Part shown: piece after piece, positions 1 through 8,930 of the stretch
Position numbering within the stretch: the first letter of the stretch is position 1
Layout: each line of letters opens with the position of its first letter
NCBI GenBank assembly: GCA_028283825.1
Contig: JAPWJW010000005.1
Span: forward strand, 372,001-436,000
Direction of reading: 5' to 3'
Source of the DNA: Azospirillaceae bacterium
GTDB lineage: Bacteria > Pseudomonadota > Alphaproteobacteria > Azospirillales > Azospirillaceae
Length of the DNA stretch: 64,000 nucleotides
Made by a program: the position numbers and the translations under genes
Notes under the pieces: generated by a model
Databases searched by the model: none
What the model saw: the letters and a program-made list of their open reading frames with translations, nothing else
What the model was told of the DNA's origin: nothing

Positions 1-789
1 ATCAGAGCGGCTGCAGCGACGGCATCGCAGAAACGTTCGATCTGCTGCTCCTCCGGACTGCTGCTTAGGTCTTCGGCAGCGCCATTCGAAATGGCGCTTT
101 CACCCAGAGCGATGTGGGCTAACTCGTGCAATAGGGTAAAGGCTTTTCCCCCCTGGCTGTAGTCGCGGCCGTTCACCACGATTACGGGGAATTCAGTGCC
201 GGCGATTGCGAAGCCGCGCATTTGCGATAATTCGACCGCCCGATGAGGGCCGCTGACCACGAACACAAGGATATTGTGCTCATCCATCCGGCGGCGCCAG
301 AAGTCGAAGGCGTTCCGTGCTGCCTGCTTCTGGTTATCATCGTCTACGCCCAGAAGGGTTCTGATCTGCCGGCCAACCTCTTCCGGATCATCTTTGATCG
401 TCGCCTTGAGGGGAAACGCTTCCGGCTTAGTTCCTTGGGCCTCGAATAGCTCTAAGGCTAGCTCCCGGCGTTCGTAGGCCGCACGGATATGGAAAGCCAG
501 ATTTGGCCCCAATCTCTTCGTCTTCCACATCGGGTAGGCGTCGGAAGTCGCGCAACGGGGCGAAGTCGTTCGGTGGCTCTGGCAGATAGAACACGGCCAG
601 AGGAAATTGATACTTTGCGGCTAGGAGGCGAAGCTGTGCCACAGTCGGGGCTTCTTCCCCGACTTCCCATGCAGTTAGGCGCTCTACAGTAATATGAGCT
701 GCCTTTGCTGCATCCTCCGACTTCACCTTTGCCCGTTTTCGAGCCCAGGCGAGAAGTTCCGGTTTTACGATGGCCCTAATGCTAGCCAT
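1..789 (-). pseudogene. XRE-ImmA/IrrE family regulator/metallopeptidase, frameshifted and cut by the window edge
   Basis: The start is ATG at 789. The N-terminal ~95 residues read as an XRE helix-turn-helix followed by the usual linker (LPEPPNDFAPLRDFRRLP). The reading frame then breaks. One base later, the next frame continues the family and carries the zinc-protease motif HELAH (RC of 114-128), followed by an acidic segment and a helix running off the window at position 1. The break lies at the four-C run 507-510 (GGGG in the gene); removing one G restores IGPNLAFHIRAAYERREL-type sequence. ImmA/IrrE proteins cleave or inactivate repressors, often of mobile elements or stress genes. The gene is either a recent pseudogene or carries a one-base sequence error. 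The 3' end is outside the window. No strong RBS is visible. Confidence 0.8.
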
Positions 790-1250
790 GGTTCGTCGCT
801 TCTATCATCTCATCGGCATTGAAAGTGCCAGCTAGACCGCCACCGATATCTTCTTGGGCGTTGTGATGCAGGGTGTCCAGCTTTTGCTGATTTTAAACCA
901 AACCAGGGCCTAAGTGGAGATCCGGGCGAAACATAAGCAACATATTGAAGGAATTGAGAGGTTGGAGAAAGGGGGCTCGATCGGGTCCCGCTCCGAATGA
1001 TACTTCTACTGATTCATCAATGCGTTGGGTGCACCTATTCCGGACTCATGCCGGTGCTGATTCGCAATATGCCACTGCTTATGGTTCCATCTGTTCAGGT
1101 CGGCTAGGGGCTGCCCAATCGATGCCGGCGAAGTCTCGACCGCCAGTGCCCAATCGCGCCGACAAGCACATCCCACGCAAAACCAGATACTCTCTTTGGA
1201 TTGGTAAGAGTTGCCGGGGTGTTTTAGGCAACCCCTAAGCTCTGATGTGC
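790..1250. other. Gene-free stretch between ImmA-like and BNR genes
   Basis: About 460 bases with no convincing coding sequence. A 97-codon open frame at 945-1238 (+) has no recognisable domain and no RBS, so it was not accepted. The stretch should contain the promoter of the leftward ImmA-like gene. No tRNA, terminator or repeat was recognised. Confidence 0.5.
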
Positions 1251-2189
1251 TTACAAAATGTGCAGCCCCATCGGCCCCGGGATGCGGTGGGGCAGTTCCG
1301 TCCAGGTATTGCCGTCGTCCTGGGACAGGTACAGGCGGCCCGCCCGGTCGATGATCGCGACCAGGGCGCCGCGGGTGGCGATGCAGTCGCTGTCGATGAT
1401 GCCGTCCTGCCAGGGGGGCAGGCCGTCGCCCACCCGCTGCAGCGGCCCATCGCTGTCGATCGGCCGGCGGTAGAGGGCGCCTTGCGCTGAGAAATGGTCG
1501 GTGGAGGCCGCCACGAATAAATCATGCCGTCCCCAGGCGACGGCGGAGCCGTAGGTGGCGTGCAGGCCGCGTCGCTCCAGGGTCCAGGTGGCGCCCCCGT
1601 CGCGGCTGAGGCACAGGCCGGCGGCGGCGGCCGCGATCACCAGGTCCGGCCGGGTGGGGTGGGCGTTGACCTGGTGGACGTCCCAATCGACGGGAAGCGT
1701 GGGCCGCCAGGTCTGGCCGTCGTCGGCCGAACGCGGAATGCCGCCGACATGTACGTTGGCCAACAGGGCGGCGCCGTCGCAGGTCACCGCCAGGGTGCGC
1801 ACGCCCAGCGGCGGCCCGCGCAGCACCCCGTCCACCAGCATGGCGCCGGCATACCAGGTGTCGCGGCCCTCCACATCGTCGAAGCTGTCCAGATGATGCC
1901 AGATACCGTCCGCATCCAGGTGCCACAGGCGCGCGTCCTCCGTACCGACGAAGATCACCTCACCCACGGCGACGCAGCAGGCCAGCTCATGGTCGCTTTG
2001 CGCGATCACCGCCCAGGCGCCCTCGGGTGAGCGGCGGTAAAGGCGGTTGCCGTCGGCGATGGCCAGCACGCCGCCCTTGCCGTCGGGCGTCAGGCTGCGG
2101 ACGAAACGGCCAGTGAATTCCACCATGGCCGCCTCGGGTGTGACGCGGAACAGCCCGCCGTTGAAGGTGGCGACCAGGATGTGGGGCAT
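1251..2189 (-). CDS. BNR/Asp-box repeat beta-propeller protein
   Basis: 312 residues with no signal peptide. At least three Asp-box motifs are visible: SADDGQTWRP, SRDGGATWTL and SQDDGNTWTE, each matching S-x-D-x-G-x-x-W as in sialidase/sortilin/BNR beta-propellers. Three to four further blades are weaker (for example GNRLYRRSPEG). The Asp-box is a structural turn and does not show enzymatic activity. The sialidase catalytic Arg triad is not evident, so no reaction is assigned. The next gene starts 3 bases after the upstream neighbour's stop: the hydrolase gene ends at 2193 and this start is at 2189, so the two are almost certainly co-transcribed leftward. Confidence 0.72.
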   Translation of the reverse strand: MPHILVATFNGGLFRVTPEAAMVEFTGRFVRSLTPDGKGGVLAIADGNRLYRRSPEGAWAVIAQSDHELACCVAVGEVIFVGTEDARLWHLDADGIWHHLDSFDDVEGRDTWYAGAMLVDGVLRGPPLGVRTLAVTCDGAALLANVHVGGIPRSADDGQTWRPTLPVDWDVHQVNAHPTRPDLVIAAAAAGLCLSRDGGATWTLERRGLHATYGSAVAWGRHDLFVAASTDHFSAQGALYRRPIDSDGPLQRVGDGLPPWQDGIIDSDCIATRGALVAIIDRAGRLYLSQDDGNTWTELPHRIPGPMGLHIL

Positions 2190-2192
2190 GGT

Positions 2193-3302
2193 TCATTTCC
2201 CCTGGAAAAAGCCCTCCAGGATTTTGACGAACTCTGTGGGCTTGGCAAGGTTGACGACATGGGTGGCGTCCACCCGTACGTAGGTGCCGTTTTTCAGCAG
2301 GGACATGGCCCGGTCGGCGTCGTCCTTGCCCATGGCGCCGTCCAGGGTACCGTCGGGCAGGGTGGAATAGTTGGCCTGCATCAGCAAGGTGGGGCAGGTG
2401 ATGCGGCCCAGGGCCTCGGCATGGTCGAAATCCCGGTTCCAGCTGCCATCATAAAACCCGGCGCCGAAACGCGGGTCGTATTCGCCCAGGCCGCGCACCA
2501 GCATGCGCACCGTGTCGTTGCCCAGCAGGCCGATATCCACCGGCTGGCCCGGATGGGTCCAGCGATAGGCCCGCACCGCCACCGTCAATAGGAAGGGGAT
2601 GCCTGGGCCGACATTGTTGCGGAAGAACTGCGCGTTGCCGTGGATCCAGTACAGCAGGAAGTCCTTTGGATGATCCTTGGTGGCCGTGTAGCTGGTGATG
2701 AAGGCGCGGTCGGCGATGGTGCGCTGGATGCGGGGATATTCGGATGAGAACAGGGGCGGATCCTCCAGCACCACGGCCCGCACCAGTTCCGGCCGGTTGG
2801 CCGCCAGCCAGGTGGTCAGCAGTCCGCCGGACGAATTGCCGGTGATGAAGACGGGCTGGCCGATCTGCCGTTGGATGAAATCGCCCAGATCGGCGCCGAT
2901 CCGGTTGGCGGTCATGGGGTAATCCGCCGGCGTCACCGTCTTGCCGTGGCCGGGATAGTCCACATCATAGACGTGGAAAGACTTGGCCAGGGCCGGCAGC
3001 ACGCGGCTGTAGCTGTACCAGTCCAGCAACTGGGCGTGCAGCAGCACCAGCGGTGGCCCGTTGTCCGGCCCCTCGACATAACTCAGGGTGACCTGGTTGA
3101 CCTGGACGGTCTTGGGCACATAGCCGGCTGCCGCCACCTTGGCCCGGTAGGGGTCGGTGTAGGTGGCCAGCTTGACGAACGGCACCGCGACGCCGACGAC
3201 GACCAGCAGGGCGATTGCCGCCAGCATCGCCCCGATGATGGCCCGTATGCCCCGTCGGTTTGGCCGCTGAAGGGCTGGTTGGTTGCCGCTGCCGCTCATC
3301 AT
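2193..3302 (-). CDS. Membrane-anchored alpha/beta hydrolase
   Basis: 369 residues from the ATG at 3302 (a second ATG follows at 3299). A much longer open frame extends upstream but reads through the divergent promoter region, so the internal start was chosen. Residues ~20-42 form one hydrophobic segment, giving an N-terminal anchor or uncleaved signal. The hydrolase core shows the oxyanion-region segment PLVLLHAQLLDW, the nucleophile elbow GNSSGG (Ser) and a C-terminal His in DATHVVNL. The YDVDYPGHGKT stretch is typical of the family. The substrate cannot be told. It lies upstream of the BNR gene in a two-gene leftward unit and is divergent from the glucoamylase. Confidence 0.8.
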   Translation of the reverse strand: MMSGSGNQPALQRPNRRGIRAIIGAMLAAIALLVVVGVAVPFVKLATYTDPYRAKVAAAGYVPKTVQVNQVTLSYVEGPDNGPPLVLLHAQLLDWYSYSRVLPALAKSFHVYDVDYPGHGKTVTPADYPMTANRIGADLGDFIQRQIGQPVFITGNSSGGLLTTWLAANRPELVRAVVLEDPPLFSSEYPRIQRTIADRAFITSYTATKDHPKDFLLYWIHGNAQFFRNNVGPGIPFLLTVAVRAYRWTHPGQPVDIGLLGNDTVRMLVRGLGEYDPRFGAGFYDGSWNRDFDHAEALGRITCPTLLMQANYSTLPDGTLDGAMGKDDADRAMSLLKNGTYVRVDATHVVNLAKPTEFVKILEGFFQGK

Positions 3303-3456
3303 CTTCACACCAAATTTCCCAGTTGTTGGTCCGACACCCGCCACATCCGTCGCAACAGACGCCGGTTTGGGTTTAACGGTGGGGGCCAGGAGACCTTCAC
3401 GGGCTGGGCCGTCCTTGAAAACGCATCCCCGCCCTGCGCCGTCCTTCTGCGTTCCA

Positions 3457-3500
3457 CCATACGTATTTCCCCCTTTCGCCCGGCCCCTCCCATACGTATT
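3457..3500. promoter_or_regulatory. Paired palindromic operator candidate (two ATACGTAT sites, 33 bp apart)
   Basis: CCATACGTATT occurs at 3457-3467 and again at 3490-3500. The 8-base core ATACGTAT is a perfect palindrome, and the start-to-start distance is 33 bp, close to three helical turns. Both copies lie between the divergent hydrolase and GH15 glucoamylase genes, about 65-100 bp upstream of the glucoamylase ATG. The pattern fits two dimers binding one face of the DNA. The cognate regulator is not visible nearby. Confidence 0.5.
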
Positions 3501-3564
3501 CAGGACGCCATGCCGTATGCCCTGGGGGGACAGTAGGGCCCTGGTCTTCAAGCCTGGTGATGAA

Positions 3565-5949
3565 ATGACGAGCAACAAGACGATGGGATGGACGCGCGCG
3601 GGCTGTGTCGTAGCACTGCTGGCGGGCACGATGCTGGGAAGTGCCGCCTTCGCCGACGTGGCGCCGGGCGCGCCGGGGCGGGCGGCGACGGGGGCGTACG
3701 CGGGCAAGACCGGCATCGGCACGGCTTATCACGCGTACAGCGCCCGGCCGGAAAAGGCGGTGCCGTCGCGCGTCTGGTTCTCTCTGGCCCACGGCGTGGT
3801 GACGGAGACCATGTACGGCCTGATCCACGAGGTGCAATTGCGTGAGCTGAAGCTGGCCATCCAGGGCGGCGGTTTCCTGGATGTGGAGGATGCGGACACC
3901 GACAGCGCCACCAGCTATCTCGACGTGGATGCCGCCGGCCGCCCCCGCTCCCTGGCTTACAGGGTCGTGAACAAGGCCAAAAACGGCAAGTACGAGATCG
4001 AGAAGCAGATCTTCACCGACCCCGCCGCCGATACCCTGGTGGTGCGCGTGACGGTGCGGGCCAAGGGCGGCGGCACGGTTACGCCCTACCTGCTGGTGGA
4101 CCCGCAGATGGCCGGCACCGGCGGCGGCGACAGGGCCGACGTGGCCGGGGGCACCCTGCACGCCTATGAGGGCGCCCGCCACCTGGTGGTGAAGGCGTCC
4201 ACCGGCTTCACGGCGGCCAGCGTGGGTTTCGTGGGCGCGTCGGATGGCCTGGCGCAACTGAAGGCGGGCGGCAAGCTGGATGCCGCCTACATCACCACCG
4301 GCGACAAGGCCGGCAATGTGGCCCTGGCCGGCGCGCTGGCACCGGTGACGGGGGAGGCGACGTTCGACATCGTCGTCGGCTTCGGCGACAGCGCGCAGGC
4401 GGCCAATGCTGCGGCCGACGCCACCCTGAAGCGTGGGCACGACGCCGTGCTGGCGGCCTATAACGCCGGCTGGGAAGGCTATCAGGGCCGCCTGTCGGCC
4501 TTGCCGGACCTGGCGAAGGAGGCGACGGACGGTGGCAGGCTGCTGTACGCCAGCGCGCTGGTGCTGAAGGCGCAGGAGGACAAGACCCACCCCGGCGCGC
4601 TAATCGCCTCATTGTCCGCCCCCTGGGGCGACGCCCAGAAGGCAGATAAGCCGGAAACGGGCTACAAGGCGGTGTGGCCGCGCGACTTCTACCAGTGTGC
4701 CATGGCCCTGCTGGCGCTGGGCGACACCGAGACGCCGAAGGCCGCGCTGGCGTATTTGAAGACCGTCCAGGTGGGGCCGAAGACGCCGGGCAACCATGGC
4801 GATGGCGGCTGGTTCCTGCAAAAGACCCATGTGGATGGCACGCCGGAATGGGTGGGTGTGCAGTTGGACCAGACGGCCATGCCGCTGATGCTGGCTTGGC
4901 GCCTGTGGCGCAACAACGTCATCAGCGACGCCGACGTGGCCGCCCTCTATCCCGCGATGGTGAAGCCGGCCGCCGACTTCCTGGTGAAGGGCGGCACCGC
5001 CGGCATCGGCTGGAACAAGGACACCATCCGTCCGCCCGCCACCCAGCAGGAACGGTGGGAGGAGCAGGGCGGCAACTCCCCCGCCACCACCGCGGCGGTG
5101 ATCTCAGGATTGACGGCGGCGGCTGAACTGGCCGGCCAGGCGGGGGATGAGGCGGCGGTGAAGCGCTATTACGCGGCTGCCGACAAGTACTCCGCCGGGC
5201 TCAATGCCGCGACCGTCACCACCGACGGCCAGTTGGCGCCGAAAGGTTCCAAGGTCGCCTACTATCTGCGCATCGCGCCCACCGGCCAGCCCAACGCCCA
5301 CACGCCGCTGGCGGTGCGCAACGGCCAGCAGGCGTTGACGGAGGACGCCTACGCCGACGCCGGTTTCCTGGAACTGGTGCGCTACGGCGTGCGGGCCCCC
5401 ACCGATCCGGTGATCAAGTCCAGCCTGTCGGTGCTGGATAATGAGGCGCTGCCGGAGAACCTGCGGCTCAAGTACACCTTCCACTTCGATGGCGACGCGG
5501 CGGCCTATCCCGGCTGGCGGCGCTATGGCAACGACGGCTATGGCGAGGATCGGACCAACGGCGCCAACTACGCCGTCAGCGGCGCCATGAGCCCGACCCA
5601 GCGCGGCCGCGTCTGGCCCCTGCTGACGGGGGAACGCGGGCATTATGAACTGGCGCTGGCGGCGGCCAAGCCCGGCGGTACCAAGCCGGCGGAGGTGGCG
5701 GCCATCCGCACCACCTATGTCCGCGCCATGGAGCATTTCGCCAACCAGGGACTGATGATCCCGGAACAGGTGTGGGACGGTGTGGGCAGCGACGGCGGGC
5801 GCGGTTACAAGCCCGGTGCCGGCACCGACAGCGCCACCCCGCTGGCCTGGGCGCACGCCGAATATGTGAAGCTGCTGCGTTCCCTGCATGACGGTGGCGT
5901 GTGGGACCTGTATGCCCCGGTGGCGGTGCGCTACGCGTTCAAGCCGTGA
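3565..5949 (+). CDS. Secreted GH15 glucan 1,4-alpha-glucosidase (glucoamylase/glucodextranase type)
   Basis: 794 residues from ATG 3565, chosen because it is followed directly by a signal peptide (hydrophobic core CVVALLAGTMLGSAAFA, cleavage near AFA-D). Residues ~30-290 resemble the N-terminal beta-sandwich of bacterial glucoamylases. The C-terminal (alpha/alpha)6 barrel shows KAVWPRDFYQCAMALLALGD, EWVGVQLDQTAMP, QERWEEQGG (general acid Glu) and MIPEQVWD (general base Glu). The enzyme releases beta-glucose from non-reducing ends of alpha-glucans in the periplasm or outside the cell. Length is normal for bacterial GH15. A stem-loop follows at 5959-5990. The alpha-glucan/trehalose genes at 13-19.7 kb may be functionally related. 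Confidence 0.9.
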   Translation: MTSNKTMGWTRAGCVVALLAGTMLGSAAFADVAPGAPGRAATGAYAGKTGIGTAYHAYSARPEKAVPSRVWFSLAHGVVTETMYGLIHEVQLRELKLAIQGGGFLDVEDADTDSATSYLDVDAAGRPRSLAYRVVNKAKNGKYEIEKQIFTDPAADTLVVRVTVRAKGGGTVTPYLLVDPQMAGTGGGDRADVAGGTLHAYEGARHLVVKASTGFTAASVGFVGASDGLAQLKAGGKLDAAYITTGDKAGNVALAGALAPVTGEATFDIVVGFGDSAQAANAAADATLKRGHDAVLAAYNAGWEGYQGRLSALPDLAKEATDGGRLLYASALVLKAQEDKTHPGALIASLSAPWGDAQKADKPETGYKAVWPRDFYQCAMALLALGDTETPKAALAYLKTVQVGPKTPGNHGDGGWFLQKTHVDGTPEWVGVQLDQTAMPLMLAWRLWRNNVISDADVAALYPAMVKPAADFLVKGGTAGIGWNKDTIRPPATQQERWEEQGGNSPATTAAVISGLTAAAELAGQAGDEAAVKRYYAAADKYSAGLNAATVTTDGQLAPKGSKVAYYLRIAPTGQPNAHTPLAVRNGQQALTEDAYADAGFLELVRYGVRAPTDPVIKSSLSVLDNEALPENLRLKYTFHFDGDAAAYPGWRRYGNDGYGEDRTNGANYAVSGAMSPTQRGRVWPLLTGERGHYELALAAAKPGGTKPAEVAAIRTTYVRAMEHFANQGLMIPEQVWDGVGSDGGRGYKPGAGTDSATPLAWAHAEYVKLLRSLHDGGVWDLYAPVAVRYAFKP

Positions 5950-5958
5950 GGGATAGGG

Positions 5959-5990
5959 GGCTGCGGTGGTGCTCAGTTACCGCCGCAGCC
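5959..5990. terminator. Stem-loop between convergent GH15 and SH3 genes
   Basis: A 12-bp stem (GGCTGCGGTGGT at 5959-5970 with ACCGCCGCAGCC at 5979-5990, one G-T wobble) encloses an 8-base loop. It sits 9 bases after the glucoamylase stop and 45 bases from the end of the convergent SH3 gene. There is no T-tract on either strand, so factor-independent termination is uncertain. Confidence 0.5.
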
Positions 5991-6035
5991 AATCACCAGA
6001 CCGCCCGTTCCCGCGTCAGCACGTCATGCGATGGT

Positions 6036-6710
6036 TCAGGGGTGCGGGCCCTGGCCGCCGCCGCCGTTTTGACCGCCACCCTGGCTGCCTCCCCCTTGGC
6101 CACCGCCCCCCTGGCCGCCGCCGCCGCCGTTCTGGCTGTTTCCTCCGCCCTGGTTGCCCTGGCCGCCGCCCCCACCGTGGGGATCGCCGCCGCCATGGTT
6201 CTGGCCACCGCCTTGAGGGGCCCCGCCATGCGGATCGCCGCCATGGCCGTTCCATCCTCCCGGGGGCGCACCATGGGGGCCACCGTGCGGACCGCCATGG
6301 GGGCCGCCGCTCCAACGCCAGCTTTCGGCGAACCACGGCTGGCCGCGGTAATAGCGGCCCCAGTATTCGTTGAAGGAGAAGGTGATGATGGGCACGCCGA
6401 TGGCGGCACCATACTGCGGCATGACCACGCGGTTGCCCTGGTAGGGGTACAGCATCTCGCCACCGGGCATCCAGCCGCGGAAGGCCTGGAACCCGACGTC
6501 GCACCAGGTCCAGCCGGCGAGGCAGCCGTAGACGGTCAGGGGCGTGCCGTTGGCCAGGGTGCCGACGATGGGATAGCCCAGGCCGGGGCCGGCGCGCAGC
6601 ATGCTGCCGCCTTGGGTATAGGCGTATTCCGCCCGGGCGGTGACGGGCAGGGCGGCCAGGGGGATGGCCAAGGCGACGGACAGTCCGGCGATAAGGCGCA
6701 GACGGCGCAT
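6036..6710 (-). CDS. Secreted SH3-domain protein with Gly/His/Gln-rich tail
   Basis: 224 residues from ATG 6710. This internal start was preferred over one 20 codons upstream because MRRLRLIAGL begins a clear signal peptide (cleavage near ARA-E) and AAAGG lies upstream. Residues ~25-90 form a bacterial SH3-type domain (SMLRAGPGLGYPIVG, WTWCDVGFQAFRGWMP). A conserved block follows (YPYQGNRVVMPQYGA, ITFSFNEYWGRYY). The last ~80 residues are nearly all Gly, His, Gln, Pro and Asn. Such exported SH3 proteins bind peptidoglycan or proteins at the envelope; this specific role is unknown. The tandem paralogue lies upstream at 6916-7669. Confidence 0.82.
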   Translation of the reverse strand: MRRLRLIAGLSVALAIPLAALPVTARAEYAYTQGGSMLRAGPGLGYPIVGTLANGTPLTVYGCLAGWTWCDVGFQAFRGWMPGGEMLYPYQGNRVVMPQYGAAIGVPIITFSFNEYWGRYYRGQPWFAESWRWSGGPHGGPHGGPHGAPPGGWNGHGGDPHGGAPQGGGQNHGGGDPHGGGGGQGNQGGGNSQNGGGGGQGGGGQGGGSQGGGQNGGGGQGPHP

Positions 6711-6860
6711 TTTTCGTGACCTTTCTCGTTCACGGGACAGGCTTCGTCCCGGCCTCTCGTGCGGGGGCACGAAGGGGCCGGATGCCGAATGTCTTCAGCA
6801 CCCGTGATACGCGGCGGTCACGCCCGACTTTCCGGCCGGCCCTCATGAAGATTGGCGCAA

Positions 6861-6892
6861 GAAAAAGGGCGGCCCCGGTTGGGGCCGCCCTT
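6861..6892 (-). terminator. Rho-independent terminator of the second SH3 gene
   Basis: A perfect 12-bp stem (6865-6876 with 6881-6892, loop GGTT) is followed on the minus strand by TTTTTC. It lies 24 bases after the leftward stop at 6916, so it ends transcription of the upstream SH3 paralogue and insulates the downstream copy. Confidence 0.85.
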
Positions 6893-6915
6893 CCTCAAAT
6901 CATCCTGTCACCGGA

Positions 6916-7669
6916 TCAGCGGTGCGGGCCGTGGTCGCCGCCACCGCCGTGGTCGCCGCCGCCATGGCCGCCACCTCCGTGATCGCCGCCACCGTGGTCA
7001 CCGCCGCCACCGTGGTCACCGCCACCACCCGGGTGTCCACCACCCTGATGGCCACCGCCGCCCGGATTACCGCCCGGGTGGCCACCACCTGGGTTGCCGC
7101 CCGGATGTCCGCCGCCGGGGTTGCCGCCCGGATGTCCGCCGCCGGGGTTGCCACCGGGGTGGCCGCCCGGGCCCGGGCCGGGCCGACCCGGACCGGGGCC
7201 ACCATGGCCGCCGCCGGGGCCGTGCGGATCGAAACCGGGATGGCCGCGCCAGGCCGGCGCGCGGGGCGGGGCGATGCGGGCATAGCGTCCCCGGTCGTTG
7301 AACCAGGGCCGGTCGTGGTAGTAGCGGCCCCAGTAATCGTTGAAGGAGAAGGTGATGATGGGCAGGCCGATCACGCCGCCATATTGCGGCAGGAAGACGC
7401 GGTTGCCCTGGTAGGGGTACAGCATGTCGCCGCCGTACAGCCAGCCGCGGTAGCCCTGGAAGTCCACGTCGCACCATGACCAGCCGGACAGGCAGCCATA
7501 GACGTTGATGCCCCACCCCCGGCGGCAGGCGGGCGATGGCGGGATAGCCGCCGCCAGGCCCGGCGCGCAGCGTGGTGCCGCCCTGGGTGTAGGCGTATTC
7601 CGCCTTGGCGGCGACGGGCAGGGCGACCAGGGCGGCGAACAGCCCGGCGATGAGGCGAAGACGGCGCAT
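6916..7669 (-). pseudogene. Frameshifted paralogue of the secreted SH3/Gly-His-rich protein
   Basis: From ATG 7669 the frame encodes a signal peptide almost identical to the neighbour's (MRRLRLIAGLFAALVALPVA) and the start of the SH3 domain (TTLRAGPGGGYPAIARLPPG). It then loses the frame near 7511-7520 (runs CCCC and CCCCC). One base on, it resumes as INVYGCLSGWSWCDVDFQGY and continues to the stop at 6916. Deleting one base gives 251 codons, an exact multiple of three. The tail is Gly/His/Pro-rich with a nine-residue period (GGHPGGNPG). This is either a decayed duplicate or a single-base sequence error. The promoter-proximal sequence (CTTTCTCGTTCA) is shared with the downstream copy. Confidence 0.8.
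7064..7170 (-). repeat. 27-bp tandem repeats in the SH3 paralogue tail
   Basis: A 27-base unit is perfectly repeated at 7091-7117 and 7118-7144, with degenerate copies before (from 7064) and after. It encodes the GGHPGGNPG period. Slippage here would change tail length without shifting frame. Confidence 0.75.
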
Positions 7670-8013
7670 TTTTTTAAGACCTTTCTCGTTCAAGGCCGAC
7701 CCCGTCCCCCAGCACCTGTGCGGAGCGCACCGGCTGGCGACGGGTATCTTCAAAAACCATTATAAACCAAAGACACCCCCTTATTCTCCCGCCCATTGTG
7801 CCTAAAGAATGGCGTCCAAAAGGCGGAGTTTTGCAACCGATTGGGCAAGTTGACGGCCGTACCGCCGGGGGTTGCCCAGGCCGCGCGTGACAGGCGAGGG
7901 GGAGTCCGGCTATGACAGGGCGGACGGTGATATTGCCACCGTCGCCAGGCCTGGGGGCTTGGGGGTTCCAAGATTTTCGGATCATGGTATTTCAGGCAGT
8001 GCGGGGGCGGGTG
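7670..8013. other. Divergent intergenic region (SH3 paralogue / SGNH operon)
   Basis: About 340 bases with no gene. It should hold the promoters of both the leftward SH3 gene and the rightward O-acetylation-type operon. No operator palindrome or ncRNA was recognised. In-frame starts upstream of 8014 exist but would put ~34 non-signal residues before the signal peptide. Confidence 0.5.
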
Positions 8014-8925
8014 ATGAAACGCCTGTTGTTGGTTCTTTTCAGTGCGTTTCTCTGTGCGGATGCCATCGCGGGCGCGCGGGCCGATGCCCCGTCGGCGCCA
8101 TCCGGCACCGTTGCCGTGTACGGCGATTCCCTGGCCGACGGGGTGTGGAGCGGGCTGTACGAATATCTGAAGTCGTCGCCGCAGACCCATCTGGTGCGCC
8201 ATTCGCAACTTGGCTCCGGCCTGACGCGGCCGGATTACGCCAACTGGCGCACGGAAACCGCCCGCCAGATTGAAGAGGCGGGCGACGGCGGCTTCGCCGT
8301 CGTCATGTTCGGCGCCAACGACATGCAGGGCGTGCGGGATGAGAATCGCCGGGGCTATCTGTTCAAGTCGCCGGGCTGGACCAATGTCTACACCCAGCGC
8401 ATCGACTGGCTGCTGCAGACGTTGAAGGACCATCACGTCACCACCCTGTGGCTGGGCCTGCCCGTCATGCGCAAGCCGGAAACCAATGAGGATGCCAAGT
8501 ACATGACCGGCCTTTATGAGACGGAGGCCAAGAAGTACGGCGCCATCTTCCTGCCCACTTACCAGGACTATCTGGACCCGGATGGCAACTTCATGCTGCG
8601 CATTGACGATTCGCGCCAAAAAAGCCAGGCGCTGCGCTCCGACGACGGCATCCACTTCACCGGTTACGGCTATCAGTTGCTGGCGTCCAAGGTGCTGACC
8701 CGCATCGCCCGGCAGGCGGATGCCAGCCCCACCCCGGTGCCCATTAAGCCGGTGGCGGCCCCCATGGCCGGTCCCATCGCGGCCCCGGCCCAGCCCAGCA
8801 TGACGCCCATCGCCGCCCCCTTGACCATCGGTCCCCGGATCGGCCCGCTGGCCCCGCCCTTGGCCGCCCCGCCGCTGACCGTTCCCATGCCGGCGCCCGT
8901 CCTTACGCTCCGCAAGCAGTCTTGA
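8014..8925 (+). CDS. Exported SGNH/GDSL hydrolase (DUF459-like)
   Basis: 303 residues from ATG 8014, chosen because MKRLLLVLFSAFLCADAIAG is a signal peptide. Block I is VYGDSLADGVW (nucleophile Ser), block III is MFGANDMQG (Asn) and block V is DDGIHFTGYG (Asp and His), so the SGNH catalytic set appears complete. Residues ~235-303 are a low-complexity Pro/Ala/Met tail. It is the first gene of a four-gene operon with another SGNH-like protein and an MBOAT transferase. In such operons periplasmic SGNH enzymes transfer or remove O-acyl groups on cell-surface polymers. Which polymer is modified here is not shown. Confidence 0.83.
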   Translation: MKRLLLVLFSAFLCADAIAGARADAPSAPSGTVAVYGDSLADGVWSGLYEYLKSSPQTHLVRHSQLGSGLTRPDYANWRTETARQIEEAGDGGFAVVMFGANDMQGVRDENRRGYLFKSPGWTNVYTQRIDWLLQTLKDHHVTTLWLGLPVMRKPETNEDAKYMTGLYETEAKKYGAIFLPTYQDYLDPDGNFMLRIDDSRQKSQALRSDDGIHFTGYGYQLLASKVLTRIARQADASPTPVPIKPVAAPMAGPIAAPAQPSMTPIAAPLTIGPRIGPLAPPLAAPPLTVPMPAPVLTLRKQS

Positions 8926-8930
8926 GCGCC

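Noticed and set aside
945-1238. 97-codon frame on the plus strand
   Set aside because: No RBS, no domain and atypical composition.
7064-7170. CRISPR-like array
   Set aside because: The 27-bp repeats are contiguous with no spacers and encode a Gly/His/Pro tail in frame.
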